From the NCBI GenBank assembly GCA_947166355.1, contig CAMVDX010000005.1, positions 101,650-165,649 of the forward strand: a stretch of DNA of 64,000 bases, written 5' to 3'. The translations under genes and the position numbers were made by a program. The stretch comes from an uncultured Treponema sp. (GTDB lineage Bacteria; Spirochaetota; Spirochaetia; Treponematales; Treponemataceae). The notes under the pieces were generated by a model that did not search any database, was not told where the DNA came from, and was given only the letters and a program-made list of their open reading frames with translations. This document shows, in pieces, positions 8,261 through 16,900 of the stretch (positions are counted from its first letter, which is position 1; every line of letters begins with the position of its first letter).

Positions 8261-9339
8261 AAAAATTTTTTGCAGAAGTTCTTGAAATAAAAAATGGTCG
8301 CAATCAAAAAGCTGTTGAAAATCCAGATGGTCTTTATCCAATTTATGGTAGTGGTGGTATTATGGGGAGAGCAGATGATTATATCTGCAATGCAGGTACA
8401 GTTATTGTTGGCAGAAAAGGGACAATAAATAATCCCATATTTGTAAATGAACCATTTTGGAATGTTGATACAGCCTTTGGTCTTGAAGCAAACAAAGATG
8501 TTCTTTATCCAAAATATCTTTTTTATTTTTGTAAAAATTTTGATTTTGAATCCCTAAATACTACAGTTACAATACCAAGTCTTACTAAGAATAACCTTCT
8601 CAAGATTCAAATGCCAATTGTTTCTCTTTCCGAACAACAAAAAATCGCCGCAGAACTCGACACCATCCAATCTGCAATCGATAACAAAAAACAGCAGCTT
8701 GCTTTGCTTGATGAAGCTGTCAAATCCGAATTTGTCGAGATGTTTGGAGAGAATCCCGTTGAGAGCGGAAAATGGAAAGTGGAAAGATTACAGTCACTCT
8801 CAAAATCAGGAGGGGCATATGGTGCACAGTCTGCTTCTTCTGAATATAAAAAAAATCGTCCGAGATATATCCGCATTACAGATATAAACGAGGATGGTTC
8901 TCTAAATAATGATGTGGTTTGTTCCAGTAATAATGATGATGATACTACATATAAATTGGTTAAAGGTGATTTCCTTTTTGCACGTATGGGAGCTACTGTA
9001 GGAAAAACCTATGCTTATTCTTCTGGAGATATGATTTTTGCCGGTTACCTAATACGATTTCAGTTGAATACTGAAAAAATAGATCCATCTTTTCTTTTTT
9101 ACTTTACTAAAACAGAATGGTATCAAAAATGGGTTAAAAACAATCAGAGTGGTGCTGCACAACCGGGAATCAATTCAAATAAATACGGAAATCTATTAGT
9201 TCCAGTACCTCCCCTCGACCTTCAAATCAAGTTCGCCAGCTTCGTCGAACAAATCGACAAATCGAAATTTGTTGTAAAACAACAGATTGCAGATTTACAG
9301 GAACTGTTAGACAGCAAAATGCAAGAATATTTCTCGTAA
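8257..9339 (+). CDS. hsdS: Type I restriction system specificity subunit S, copy 1
   Basis: The 360-residue protein determines the bipartite DNA target. Target-recognition domain 1 covers about 1-125, a conserved coiled-coil spacer (EQQKIAAELDTIQ...FVEMFGE) about 126-168, target-recognition domain 2 about 170-310, and a second conserved helix (FVEQIDKSKF) near the C-terminus. It overlaps hsdM by 4 nt. Two stretches are shared at the nucleotide level with the second hsdS: 28 nt in the spacer and 33 nt at the C-terminal helix. The size is slightly short for an HsdS but both domains are present. Confidence 0.92.
   Translation: MKKFFAEVLEIKNGRNQKAVENPDGLYPIYGSGGIMGRADDYICNAGTVIVGRKGTINNPIFVNEPFWNVDTAFGLEANKDVLYPKYLFYFCKNFDFESLNTTVTIPSLTKNNLLKIQMPIVSLSEQQKIAAELDTIQSAIDNKKQQLALLDEAVKSEFVEMFGENPVESGKWKVERLQSLSKSGGAYGAQSASSEYKKNRPRYIRITDINEDGSLNNDVVCSSNNDDDTTYKLVKGDFLFARMGATVGKTYAYSSGDMIFAGYLIRFQLNTEKIDPSFLFYFTKTEWYQKWVKNNQSGAAQPGINSNKYGNLLVPVPPLDLQIKFASFVEQIDKSKFVVKQQIADLQELLDSKMQEYFS
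8723..8750 (+). repeat. hsdS exchange repeat, central copy in hsdS1
   Basis: These 28 nt (AATCCGAATTTGTCGAGATG...) are identical to 10939-10966 in the second hsdS and encode the spacer motif SEFVEMFGE. The overlapping 14-mer TCAAATCCGAATTT (8720-8733) occurs again at 10391-10404, outside any hsdS gene. All copies are in the same orientation. Confidence 0.85.
9240..9272 (+). repeat. hsdS exchange repeat, C-terminal copy in hsdS1
   Basis: A 33-nt block (CTTCGTCGAACAAATCGACA...) encoding FVEQIDKSKF is identical to 11462-11494 in the second hsdS, in direct orientation. Recombination between the pair would remove or duplicate the recombinase plus one specificity gene. Confidence 0.85.
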
Positions 9340-9350
9340 ATTTATCATGA

Positions 9351-9396
9351 AATTTCTTTCATAATAGCAAGGAAGGAGTCTATTATGAAAGAAATT
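9351..9396. promoter_or_regulatory. Perfect 17-bp inverted repeat enclosing the recombinase ribosome binding site and start codon
   Basis: AATTTCTTTCATAATAG (9351-9367) is the exact reverse complement of CTATTATGAAAGAAATT (9380-9396). The 12-nt loop CAAGGAAGGAGT contains the Shine-Dalgarno, and the ATG of the recombinase (9385) is inside the right arm. If transcribed through from hsdS the RNA hairpin would hide the start codon. Alternatively the left arm contains a CATAAT -10 and the palindrome is a DNA operator. It has no T-run, so it is not a terminator. Confidence 0.85.
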
Positions 9397-10377
9397 CTAA
9401 TCAAAAATATTGAACAGCAAATGTGTTCAGTTTTAAACAATGCACAAAATCAAAAACTTCATGAAGTTCTTATTCATTGTTTTTATGAAGTAACTGTTTC
9501 TTCAGGCATAACAAATAACAATCAATCTGTTAAAGATAATTCTTCTCTACTTGAAAACTTTCTAGCAGCAAAACATGTAGAAGGATGTTCTGAACGCTCT
9601 ATAAATTATTATAAATCTACTTTACAGAAAGCAATCGCCATACTTCACAAACCATTTAATCAAATAGAAACCGAAGATTTACGGAAATATCTTTCAGATT
9701 ATCAAAAAATCAACAATGCAAGCAGAATGACAATAGATAATGTAAGGCGAATCCTTTCCACATTCTTTACCTGGCTTGAAGATGAAAACTATATTCTTAA
9801 AAGCCCGGTTCGCCGTATTCATAAAATCAAAACAGCAAAACTTGTAAAAGAAACTTATTCTGATGAAACGCTGGTATTGCTTCGTGATAATTGCAAAACA
9901 GCCCGCGATCTTGCAATTATAGATATGCTAGCCTCTACAGGAATGCGAGTAAGCGAGCTTGTAACTTTGAATCGCCAGGACGTTGATTTTGTAAACCGTG
10001 AATGTGTGGTATTTGGAAAAGGTTCCAAAGAACGACCTGTGTACTTTGATGCGCGAACAAAAATTCATCTTCTAAACTATTTGAACGAGCGCAAAGATAA
10101 TAATCCAGCTCTATTTGTAAGCCTTCTTGAACCGCACAACAGATTACAAATCAGTGGTGTTGAAATAACCCTCCGAAAGCTTGGTCGAAGCCTTAATATC
10201 CAAAAGGTACACCCTCATAAATTCCGTAGAACTCTGGCAACCCAAGCAATAGACAAGGGGATGCCTATAGAACAGGTCCAAAAGCTTCTAGGTCATCAAA
10301 AAATTGATACAACTATGGAATATGCCATGGTTGACCAGCAAAATGTCAAAGTTTCTCATAAAAAATACATTGGTTAG
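9385..10377 (+). CDS. Tyrosine recombinase / integrase located between two hsdS genes
   Basis: The 330-residue protein has an N-terminal SAM-like core-binding domain (about 50-135, LENFLAAKHVEGCSERSINYY) and a C-terminal catalytic domain. All key residues are present: R188 (TGMRVSEL), H278 and R281 (HKFRR), H304 (LLGHQ) and the nucleophile Y313 (EYAMV). It resembles XerC/D-like phage integrases and the recombinases found beside shuffling type I specificity genes. Position between hsdS copies that share identical repeats suggests it rearranges them. Its start is buried in a perfect inverted repeat, implying tight control. AT-rich like its neighbours. Confidence 0.93.
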   Translation: MKEILIKNIEQQMCSVLNNAQNQKLHEVLIHCFYEVTVSSGITNNNQSVKDNSSLLENFLAAKHVEGCSERSINYYKSTLQKAIAILHKPFNQIETEDLRKYLSDYQKINNASRMTIDNVRRILSTFFTWLEDENYILKSPVRRIHKIKTAKLVKETYSDETLVLLRDNCKTARDLAIIDMLASTGMRVSELVTLNRQDVDFVNRECVVFGKGSKERPVYFDARTKIHLLNYLNERKDNNPALFVSLLEPHNRLQISGVEITLRKLGRSLNIQKVHPHKFRRTLATQAIDKGMPIEQVQKLLGHQKIDTTMEYAMVDQQNVKVSHKKYIG

Positions 10378-10390
10378 AGTATGAACATTT

Positions 10391-10404
10391 TCAAATCCGA
10401 ATTT
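10391..10404 (+). repeat. Third copy of the hsdS repeat core, between recombinase and hsdS2
   Basis: TCAAATCCGAATTT is identical to 8720-8733 in hsdS1 and 12-13 nt of it match the hsdS2 central repeat. It lies outside coding sequence just before hsdS2, as expected for a recombination site rather than for protein conservation. Confidence 0.6.
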
Positions 10405-10430
10405 ATAGTGCCAACTAGATGGAGTATAAA

Positions 10431-11582
10431 ATGGAATATCGCTTAACAGATTTATGTGAATTAATAATGGGACAATCTCCGGATTCTTCTAGTTGCAATA
10501 AAGATGGAAAAGGGATTCCTTTTTATCAAGGCAATGCTGATTTTGGAGAGAAAAATCCTACACCAAGGAATTGGTGCTTACAGCCTAAAAAGATTGCCCA
10601 AAAAGACGATATTCTAATTTCTGTTCGAGCTCCTATTGGGGATTTGAATATTGCAAATGAGGATTGCTGTATAGGGCGAGGTGTCGCCGCTATTCGAATG
10701 AAGTCCAAAGAATGTGATAGAGATTATTTATATTTATTTCTTGAAAGCAAATCTAAATATCTACAAGACTGTGGAACAGGTTCAACTTTTACAGCAATAA
10801 ATAAAGGGGTATTAGAGTCATTAAAAGTAAAATGCCCTGAATTAAAGAATCAAACAAGCATTGCGAATGAAATTGAAAATATAAAAGCTGCAATTAAGTA
10901 TAAAAATTCGGAATTAATATGCTTAAATGAGGCTGTACAATCCGAATTTGTCGAGATGTTTGGAGAAGGTAGTTGCAAGCAAATTCCATTTTCTGAATAC
11001 GCAGAAATAATCGATGGTGATCGAGGTAAAAACTATCCAAAAAGCGAAGATTTTTCAGATGATGATTATTGTTTATTTTTAAGCGCTAAGAATGTCACAA
11101 AAAACGGTTTCCTATTTGAAAATAATCAGTTTATTTCAAAAGAAAAAGATGAAATCTTGAGGAAAGGTAAACTAAATAGAGGTGATATTGTAATCACAAC
11201 TAGAGGAACTATAGGTAATATAGCATATTTCGATGATTCAATTCCTTATGAAAATATAAGGATCAATTCAGGAATGGTAATTATTCGTAATAAAGATTTA
11301 GAATTTAATCAAAGATTTTTCTTGGAAGCTTTTAGAAATAAAATTGATGAAATTATTGCAACTCAAGTTACTGGAGCGGCACAACCACAATTGCCAATTC
11401 ATATTATGTCTAAAATAACACTACCTTACCCTGATTTACCTCTTCAGAATAAGTTCGCTGCCTTCGTCGAACAAATCGACAAATCGAAATTTGTATTGCA
11501 ACAACAACTACAATTTATCAAAAAATATGATATAATGACATCTTGGAGAAAAATATGCTTTTATACCACGGTAGCAATGTAG
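10431..11582 (+). CDS. hsdS: Type I restriction system specificity subunit S, copy 2
   Basis: A second full two-domain specificity subunit (383 aa from the chosen start). Its recognition domains (RLTDLCELIMGQSPDSSS... and QIPFSEYAEIIDGDRG...) differ from those of copy 1, while the spacer and C-terminal helices contain nucleotide-identical stretches. The ATG at 10431 has GGAG six bases upstream and is preferred over the in-frame ATG at 10419 used by the ORF track. Because it has its own ribosome binding site and an intact frame it may be expressed, giving the methylase a second specificity, or serve as donor for domain exchange. Its end overlaps the start region of the next gene. Confidence 0.88.
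   Translation: MEYRLTDLCELIMGQSPDSSSCNKDGKGIPFYQGNADFGEKNPTPRNWCLQPKKIAQKDDILISVRAPIGDLNIANEDCCIGRGVAAIRMKSKECDRDYLYLFLESKSKYLQDCGTGSTFTAINKGVLESLKVKCPELKNQTSIANEIENIKAAIKYKNSELICLNEAVQSEFVEMFGEGSCKQIPFSEYAEIIDGDRGKNYPKSEDFSDDDYCLFLSAKNVTKNGFLFENNQFISKEKDEILRKGKLNRGDIVITTRGTIGNIAYFDDSIPYENIRINSGMVIIRNKDLEFNQRFFLEAFRNKIDEIIATQVTGAAQPQLPIHIMSKITLPYPDLPLQNKFAAFVEQIDKSKFVLQQQLQFIKKYDIMTSWRKICFYTTVAM
10939..10966 (+). repeat. hsdS exchange repeat, central copy in hsdS2
   Basis: Identical over 28 nt to 8723-8750 in hsdS1, same orientation. Crossover here would swap the second recognition domain between the two genes. Confidence 0.85.
11462..11494 (+). repeat. hsdS exchange repeat, C-terminal copy in hsdS2
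   Basis: Identical over 33 nt to 9240-9272 in hsdS1, same orientation. Confidence 0.85.
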
Positions 11583-12031
11583 AAGTTTCAAATCCTCAAA
11601 TATTGGAATCAGACAGACGCCTAGATTTTGGCAAGGGATTCTACCTTACCTCCAGCTTTGATCAGGCTAAACGCTGGGCCGAATTAACTGTAAAAAGACG
11701 AGGAAGTGGAAAAGAGACTGTTTCAGTTTTTGAGTTTGATGATACCTCTGTTTCAGGCTTAAAGATTCTACGTTTTACTCAGGCCCAAAGAGATTGGCTT
11801 GAGTATGTCACAATGAATCGTAAAAATCAGATTATTCCAAACGACGATTATGATATAGTAATAGGTCCTGTAGCAAACGACAGAACAATGCCAGTTATAA
11901 GTCTTTATTTTGCTGGAATCTATGATATTGAAGAAACGATAAAAAGATTGATGCCGCAAAAATTGTGCGACCAGTATACTTTTAGAACTGAAAACGCGAT
12001 AAAAAAACTAAAATTTCTGGAGGCAAAATAA
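11555..12031 (+). CDS. DUF3990 family protein, predicted ADP-ribosyltransferase-fold toxin
   Basis: The 158-residue protein matches the DUF3990 pattern I know: an N-terminal LYHGSN (H5), then LDFGKGFYLTSSFDQAKRWA (Y30), and a late YDIVIGPVAND. The H...Y arrangement is that of the NAD-binding core of ADP-ribosyltransferases/PARPs, and the family has been placed in that clan; a toxin role is inference. The ORF track uses a TTG at 11543, but ATG 11555 has GGAG 7 nt upstream and places LYHGS at the N-terminus as usual. TATAAT at 11531-11536, inside the hsdS2 tail, may be a separate -10. Its stop abuts the next ATG, so it heads a tight three-gene cassette. Confidence 0.8.
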   Translation: MLLYHGSNVEVSNPQILESDRRLDFGKGFYLTSSFDQAKRWAELTVKRRGSGKETVSVFEFDDTSVSGLKILRFTQAQRDWLEYVTMNRKNQIIPNDDYDIVIGPVANDRTMPVISLYFAGIYDIEETIKRLMPQKLCDQYTFRTENAIKKLKFLEAK

Positions 12032-12277
12032 ATGGGAAAAGAGCTGCCATATATTCTTCAGTTTTATGATAACGAAGTTTCTCTGCTTATAAGCAATAAA
12101 TATGGATATCCAATTATGGATTCCTACAGAAAGTTTTTATTTTCTAAGACCTACCAGATGCTTTGCAATCCTGAACTCGAAATGTGGGAATTTAGTCCTG
12201 CAGGAATTTTTGATATGTGGGAAGCTGAACTTGTTACAGGAGAACCTCGTAATTCCTTGTATTTAAGGAGGGACTAA
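12032..12277 (+). CDS. Small protein of the DUF3990/DUF3791 cassette
   Basis: An 81-residue acidic, aromatic-rich protein (YPIMDSYRKFLFSK, MWEFSPAGIFDMWEAEL) that I cannot assign to a family. CTGGAGG lies 7 nt before the ATG, which follows the stop of the ADP-ribosyltransferase-like gene with no gap; its own stop abuts the next ATG. Size, charge and position suit an antitoxin or accessory partner of the upstream putative toxin, but this is inferred only from context. Confidence 0.7.
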   Translation: MGKELPYILQFYDNEVSLLISNKYGYPIMDSYRKFLFSKTYQMLCNPELEMWEFSPAGIFDMWEAELVTGEPRNSLYLRRD

Positions 12278-12484
12278 ATGTCAAAAGAAATGGAATTCTT
12301 TACTTTCCTTATGGAGCAATACGCACGCTATAAAAATACAACAGCAGATAAGATTCTTCATAAACTTGATGAATTAAAACTGACTGATTATGTTTTTAAT
12401 ATGTACGAAATGTATCATAGCGAAGCATTGGAAAATGCTTATGCAGATATAGATAAGCTTATTGAAAGTAAGTCAAAATGTTAG
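12278..12484 (+). CDS. DUF3791 family small protein, putative antitoxin partner
   Basis: The 68-residue all-helical protein resembles DUF3791 (EFFTFLMEQYARYKNTTADKILHKLDELKLTDYVF...LH/YHSEA), a family commonly seen beside DUF3990 genes. AAGGAGG precedes the ATG. It overlaps the KAP NTPase start by a few bases (ATGTTAG), so the cassette is translationally linked to the next gene. Role as the neutralising partner of the DUF3990 protein is inference. Confidence 0.72.
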   Translation: MSKEMEFFTFLMEQYARYKNTTADKILHKLDELKLTDYVFNMYEMYHSEALENAYADIDKLIESKSKC

Positions 12485-13911
12485 CAGAAATAGATATTCT
12501 CAACCGACAAGAATTTATTGATAAAATTATTTCTACAGTTGAATATCATTCAAAAAACAATTTGAAAGCATCTTTTTCTATTCAAGGTGAATGGGGATGT
12601 GGTAAATCTTGGATATTAGATAGAGTTTTTGAAAATCTATATGACATTCAAGATGAACAGATTGCTGGTGGCCGTTATTGTGTTTTCAGATACAATGCAT
12701 GGAAATACGACTATTATGATGAGCCGCTGGTTTCTTTACTAATCAGTCTGAAAGAACAGTTAGAATCAGAAAACTCAATTATCCTTAAAACTCCAGAAGC
12801 CCAGAAAAATTATCAAGCTGTAAAACTGATGATAAAGGAAAAACTCCTAGATACTTTGGATGTAATTCAGAAAAATCCTTTATTTTCGATTATTGATTCT
12901 CAAACTTTTCATATCCCAAGTCTGTTTTGTTTTGGTGCATCTGTTAAAAAGGAATTTGAAAAGTATAAAGATAAGGTAAAAGAAGAAATCAGGCAATATG
13001 ATCCTCATTATGATTTGAATCAGCTGATGAACTCTATGATAAAAGGATTGAATCAGATTTCTTCAGAAAAAACAGTTGTTGTAATTGTAGATGAGTTAGA
13101 CCGATGCTTACCTGAACACGCTATAAAAGTTTTGGAACGAATGCATCATATCAGCCAGAATGTGAACAATATTCAATTTATTTATGGCATTGATAAGACT
13201 CAAATTGAGAATAATGTAGTACAGATTTTTCTTTCCAATAATTCTAATGTTAAAATACAAAGAGAAAGAATTAACCAATATCTTTCAAAGTTTATTACAT
13301 TTGGTCTACATGTTCCAAAAACAAAATATACTGATGCGATTGAAAGGAAATATCCAGACCTATTTGAGACTTTTACTCAGGTAAATGTATGCAATTTTAA
13401 CCTAATTGAAAACATACAATTAATCTCGTCTGCTGTAACTCCAAGAATTCTTGAGCAGGCAATAAGTAAAATTGTTTTAACCAATGGTGTTTTAAATCAA
13501 AATTGCGAAAAATTGGATAATTCAATTCTTGTTTTTGAATTATTTTTCGCGGTTTTGAGAGAAGTTGGAAAAGGTTTAGGTGGCCGTTATTTTAAGAATG
13601 ATTATAATAATCATTCACTCGAGTTGCGAAATACAGATAATGATACATTTAATGATATTTATAACAAATTGATTTTACCAAATCCTGTTATGTATGGTCA
13701 TATACAAAGATCAAAAGATGATTATCCATTATGGACGGACTTTGATAATGGGAATAAAGCAATTTTTCCTTCCGCAATGGTTTTCTATTTCGAAAAAATC
13801 ATGCAATTAAGAAATTTTTATTTTGATGATAAAGAGATACAGAAAGAAATGGAGAACAATGTTGAATATCTAAAACAGTTTATTTCTTATTATGTATCTT
13901 TAGATATGTAA
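12478..13911 (+). CDS. KAP family P-loop NTPase
   Basis: The 477-residue protein has a KAP-type Walker A (GEWGCGKSW, about 38-46) and Walker B (VVVIVDELDRCLPEHAIKVLE, about 200-220), the DELDR form being diagnostic of KAP NTPases. The expected downstream segment NIQFIYGIDKTQIE is also present. No clear transmembrane insertion is visible, so it is probably cytosolic or peripherally bound. KAP proteins include the F-plasmid phage-exclusion protein PifA, and lying between specificity and restriction genes of a type I system this one is probably an antiviral or abortive-infection factor (inference). Strongly AT-rich. Its start overlaps the DUF3791 gene. Confidence 0.85.
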   Translation: MLAEIDILNRQEFIDKIISTVEYHSKNNLKASFSIQGEWGCGKSWILDRVFENLYDIQDEQIAGGRYCVFRYNAWKYDYYDEPLVSLLISLKEQLESENSIILKTPEAQKNYQAVKLMIKEKLLDTLDVIQKNPLFSIIDSQTFHIPSLFCFGASVKKEFEKYKDKVKEEIRQYDPHYDLNQLMNSMIKGLNQISSEKTVVVIVDELDRCLPEHAIKVLERMHHISQNVNNIQFIYGIDKTQIENNVVQIFLSNNSNVKIQRERINQYLSKFITFGLHVPKTKYTDAIERKYPDLFETFTQVNVCNFNLIENIQLISSAVTPRILEQAISKIVLTNGVLNQNCEKLDNSILVFELFFAVLREVGKGLGGRYFKNDYNNHSLELRNTDNDTFNDIYNKLILPNPVMYGHIQRSKDDYPLWTDFDNGNKAIFPSAMVFYFEKIMQLRNFYFDDKEIQKEMENNVEYLKQFISYYVSLDM

Positions 13912-13927
13912 TTCCAGAAGTCTGTGG

Positions 13928-13933
13928 TATAAT
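13928..13933 (+). promoter_or_regulatory. Possible internal promoter (-10) of hsdR
   Basis: TATAAT sits 18 nt before the hsdR ATG with GGAG in between. No good -35 is visible, so this is weak; it would allow restriction to be controlled apart from the upstream cassette. Confidence 0.3.
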
Positions 13934-13951
13934 TATTATGGAGTAGAAACT

Positions 13952-16900
13952 ATGAACTTTGATTACCTGAAATCAAATGCAAAACTAAGTGAGCTTTATA
14001 CACTCTGTAATGAAACTGAAATATTTGCCGTTAATTTTCCAACACCTTCAGCACGTTCTGCTCGCAATGCTTTGGAATGGGTAGTCAAACTTTTTTATCT
14101 GACTAAAAAAGGTAAATATTCAGAAACTTCAACTATATTTGATTTAGTAAACTCCGCTGATTTTACTTCTTATATTGATGAGCCTTTATTAAGCGCAATT
14201 CATTTAATTCGTATGATTGGAAATAGTGCCAGCCATGCAGAAGTTGTATCAAAGAATGAATCATTAAAAGTTCTGGAAGCTCTTCATAATGTTGTAGGAG
14301 AGATTTTAAAATTCTTAGGAATAATAGATTCATATCCTGCTTTTGATAAATCAAAAATTCCATCAGTAAGTCCTGTTACTCCTGAACCTGTTAGCCTTGA
14401 TTCTAATGGGCAGCCAAAGAAAAAATATAAAGTTGTAATTGTTAAAAAAGATTTTGAAGGGTATAAGAAGAAAATTGATACTTCTTCAAAAATGTCTTCA
14501 TCAATTGATTTTTCTGAAGCTGAGACTCGTAAGATTTTTATTGATGCGGCACTTCGAGAAGCCGGCTGGACTGTTTGTCAATCAAAAGGCCTTATAAAAG
14601 CCGGAACTGCAAGTATTGAAATCCCTGTAAAAGGAATGCCTTCTACAAGTGGTGATGGTTTTGCGGATTATGTTCTTTTTGATGATGATAATAAACCACT
14701 CGCAGTCATTGAAGCAAAACGTACATCAAAAGATGTAGATGCCGGAAGTGTTCAGGCACGTCTTTATGCAGATTGCCTAGAGAAAACATATAATGTCCGT
14801 CCTGTAATCTTCTATACTAACGGTTATCAGATTTATATGGTTGATGGCGGATATCCTGCAAGAAGAGTTTTTGGATATTATTCTAAAGAAGAATTACATT
14901 CGCTTATCGTAAAGAGAAAACTTGATAAGATTACAGATAATCGTGTAGACACAAATATTTCTGATCGCCCGTTTATTCAGATGGCATGTACTGCCGTGTG
15001 TGATGCTTATTCTGCAAAACGCCGTAGCGCCTTAAATGTAATGGCTACAGGAACAGGAAAAACTCGTTTTGCAATTTCTCTTGTTGATATCTTAATGCGC
15101 AATGACTGGATAGAACATGTTTTATTCTTGGCAGACAGAAAGGAACTTGTGAGCCAGGCATTTAAAGCTTTTGAAAAACATCTACCGGATTCTTCACGTT
15201 GTGCAATCTATTCAGGTTCCCCAACAGAACTTGATTTGAATGCACGTATTGTTGTTTCAACTTATCCAAGTATTTTAAATCTTATTGATGCTGATGAAAG
15301 AAAATTCGGTGTTGGTCATTTTGATTTAATTATTGTAGATGAGTGTCACCGCTCTGTTTATAACAAATACCTTGCAATCTTAAGATATTTCGATTCGCTG
15401 GTTCTGGGATTAACCGCTACGCCAAAAGACCAGGTTGATGCTGATACTTACACTCTGTTTGGCGTTGATAAAAACAAACCAACTTATGAATACGATTATG
15501 AGACTGCAGTAAAAGAAGGCTTCCTTGTTGATTATACTGTAATTGACAAAACAACAAAGCTTCTAAAAAGAGGTTTAAAGTATTCTGATTTATCTGATTC
15601 AGAAAAATCAGAATATGAAGATGAATTTACAGAAGATGGCGTTATGCCACAGGAAATACCGCACGATGAATTTTACAAAAATATAATAAATCTTCCTACA
15701 ATAGATTTGGTTATCAATACATTGATGACACAAGGCCTTAGAACAAAAGGTGGCGAAGAGCTTGGAAAAACAATTTTGTTTGCAGTGGATCATGAGCATG
15801 CGGTAAAAATTGTTGAGCGCTTTAAGTATTTATATCCAGAAAAAGGAGACACTTACTGTCAGCTGATAGACTATTCTGTTAATTATGCTAGTACTATTAT
15901 TGATGACTTTAAGGTTCCAAATAAAGAGCCTGTAATTGCTGTTAGTGTTGATATGCTTGATACAGGAGTTGATGTGCCTGAAGTTTTAAATCTTGTTTTC
16001 TTTAAGAGAGTACGTTCTCCTATTAAGTTCTGGCAGATGATAGGTCGTGGAACTCGTATCTGTAAAAACTTTGAAGTATTCTCTCCAGATGCTTCTACTT
16101 TTGGAAAACATGAGCAGAGTGAACCTGCAGAACCAGTTGAATGCAAAGATTATGATTCAAAACAAGGCTTCTTTATTTTTGATTTCTGCGACAATTTTTC
16201 ATTCTTCAGCATGAACCCTAAGGGAGTTATTCCAAAGCATACACTTTCAATTACAGAACGAATTTTTAATCTTAAGCTTGATATGGTTGCAGCTCTTCAA
16301 GGAATTGAACATCAGGAAAATCCAGATCATAAAAAGTATTATGACAAATGGCGTAAAGAACTATGGACTTGTGTAAAAGGCTTGAAGCGTCATCTTGTAA
16401 ATGTAAACTGGGAAATTGCTTATGTTGATAGATATTCAAATGAATTTGAATGGTTTGATTTACATAAAATCAAAGTTGCACAAATAAAATCTCAGATTAC
16501 ATATCTTGTTGAAAGTAATGATAGCGATATATATGCAAAGACTTTCGATGCCTGGCTTTTCAATATGGAACTTACTGAAATTTTGGGAGAAAAGGACTAT
16601 AACAAGGCAATCGAAAAGGTAACGACAGTTTGTTATAAGCTCTTGGAAAAAGTTCAGATTCCTCAGATTAATGAAAAAGCTGAAACCCTTGAGAAGATTT
16701 GCTCAACTGAATTCTGGCAGGAAAGAAGTCTTGATAAATTGGAGTTTGTAAGAACTGAAGTTCGCGATTTAATGAAATTCCTTGTTGAAGAAAAACCACC
16801 AATCAAAGTAACAAACTTTGAAGATGAATTGGTTGATAAAAAAGATTCTGGTGGCCATGTAACTCCAAGTATCAAAAATTATAAGCAGCGAGTTTTAGAT

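Noticed and set aside
9351-9396. Inverted repeat as hsdS terminator
   Set aside because: No T-run follows the stem on the plus strand and it contains the start codon of the recombinase, so regulation is the better reading.
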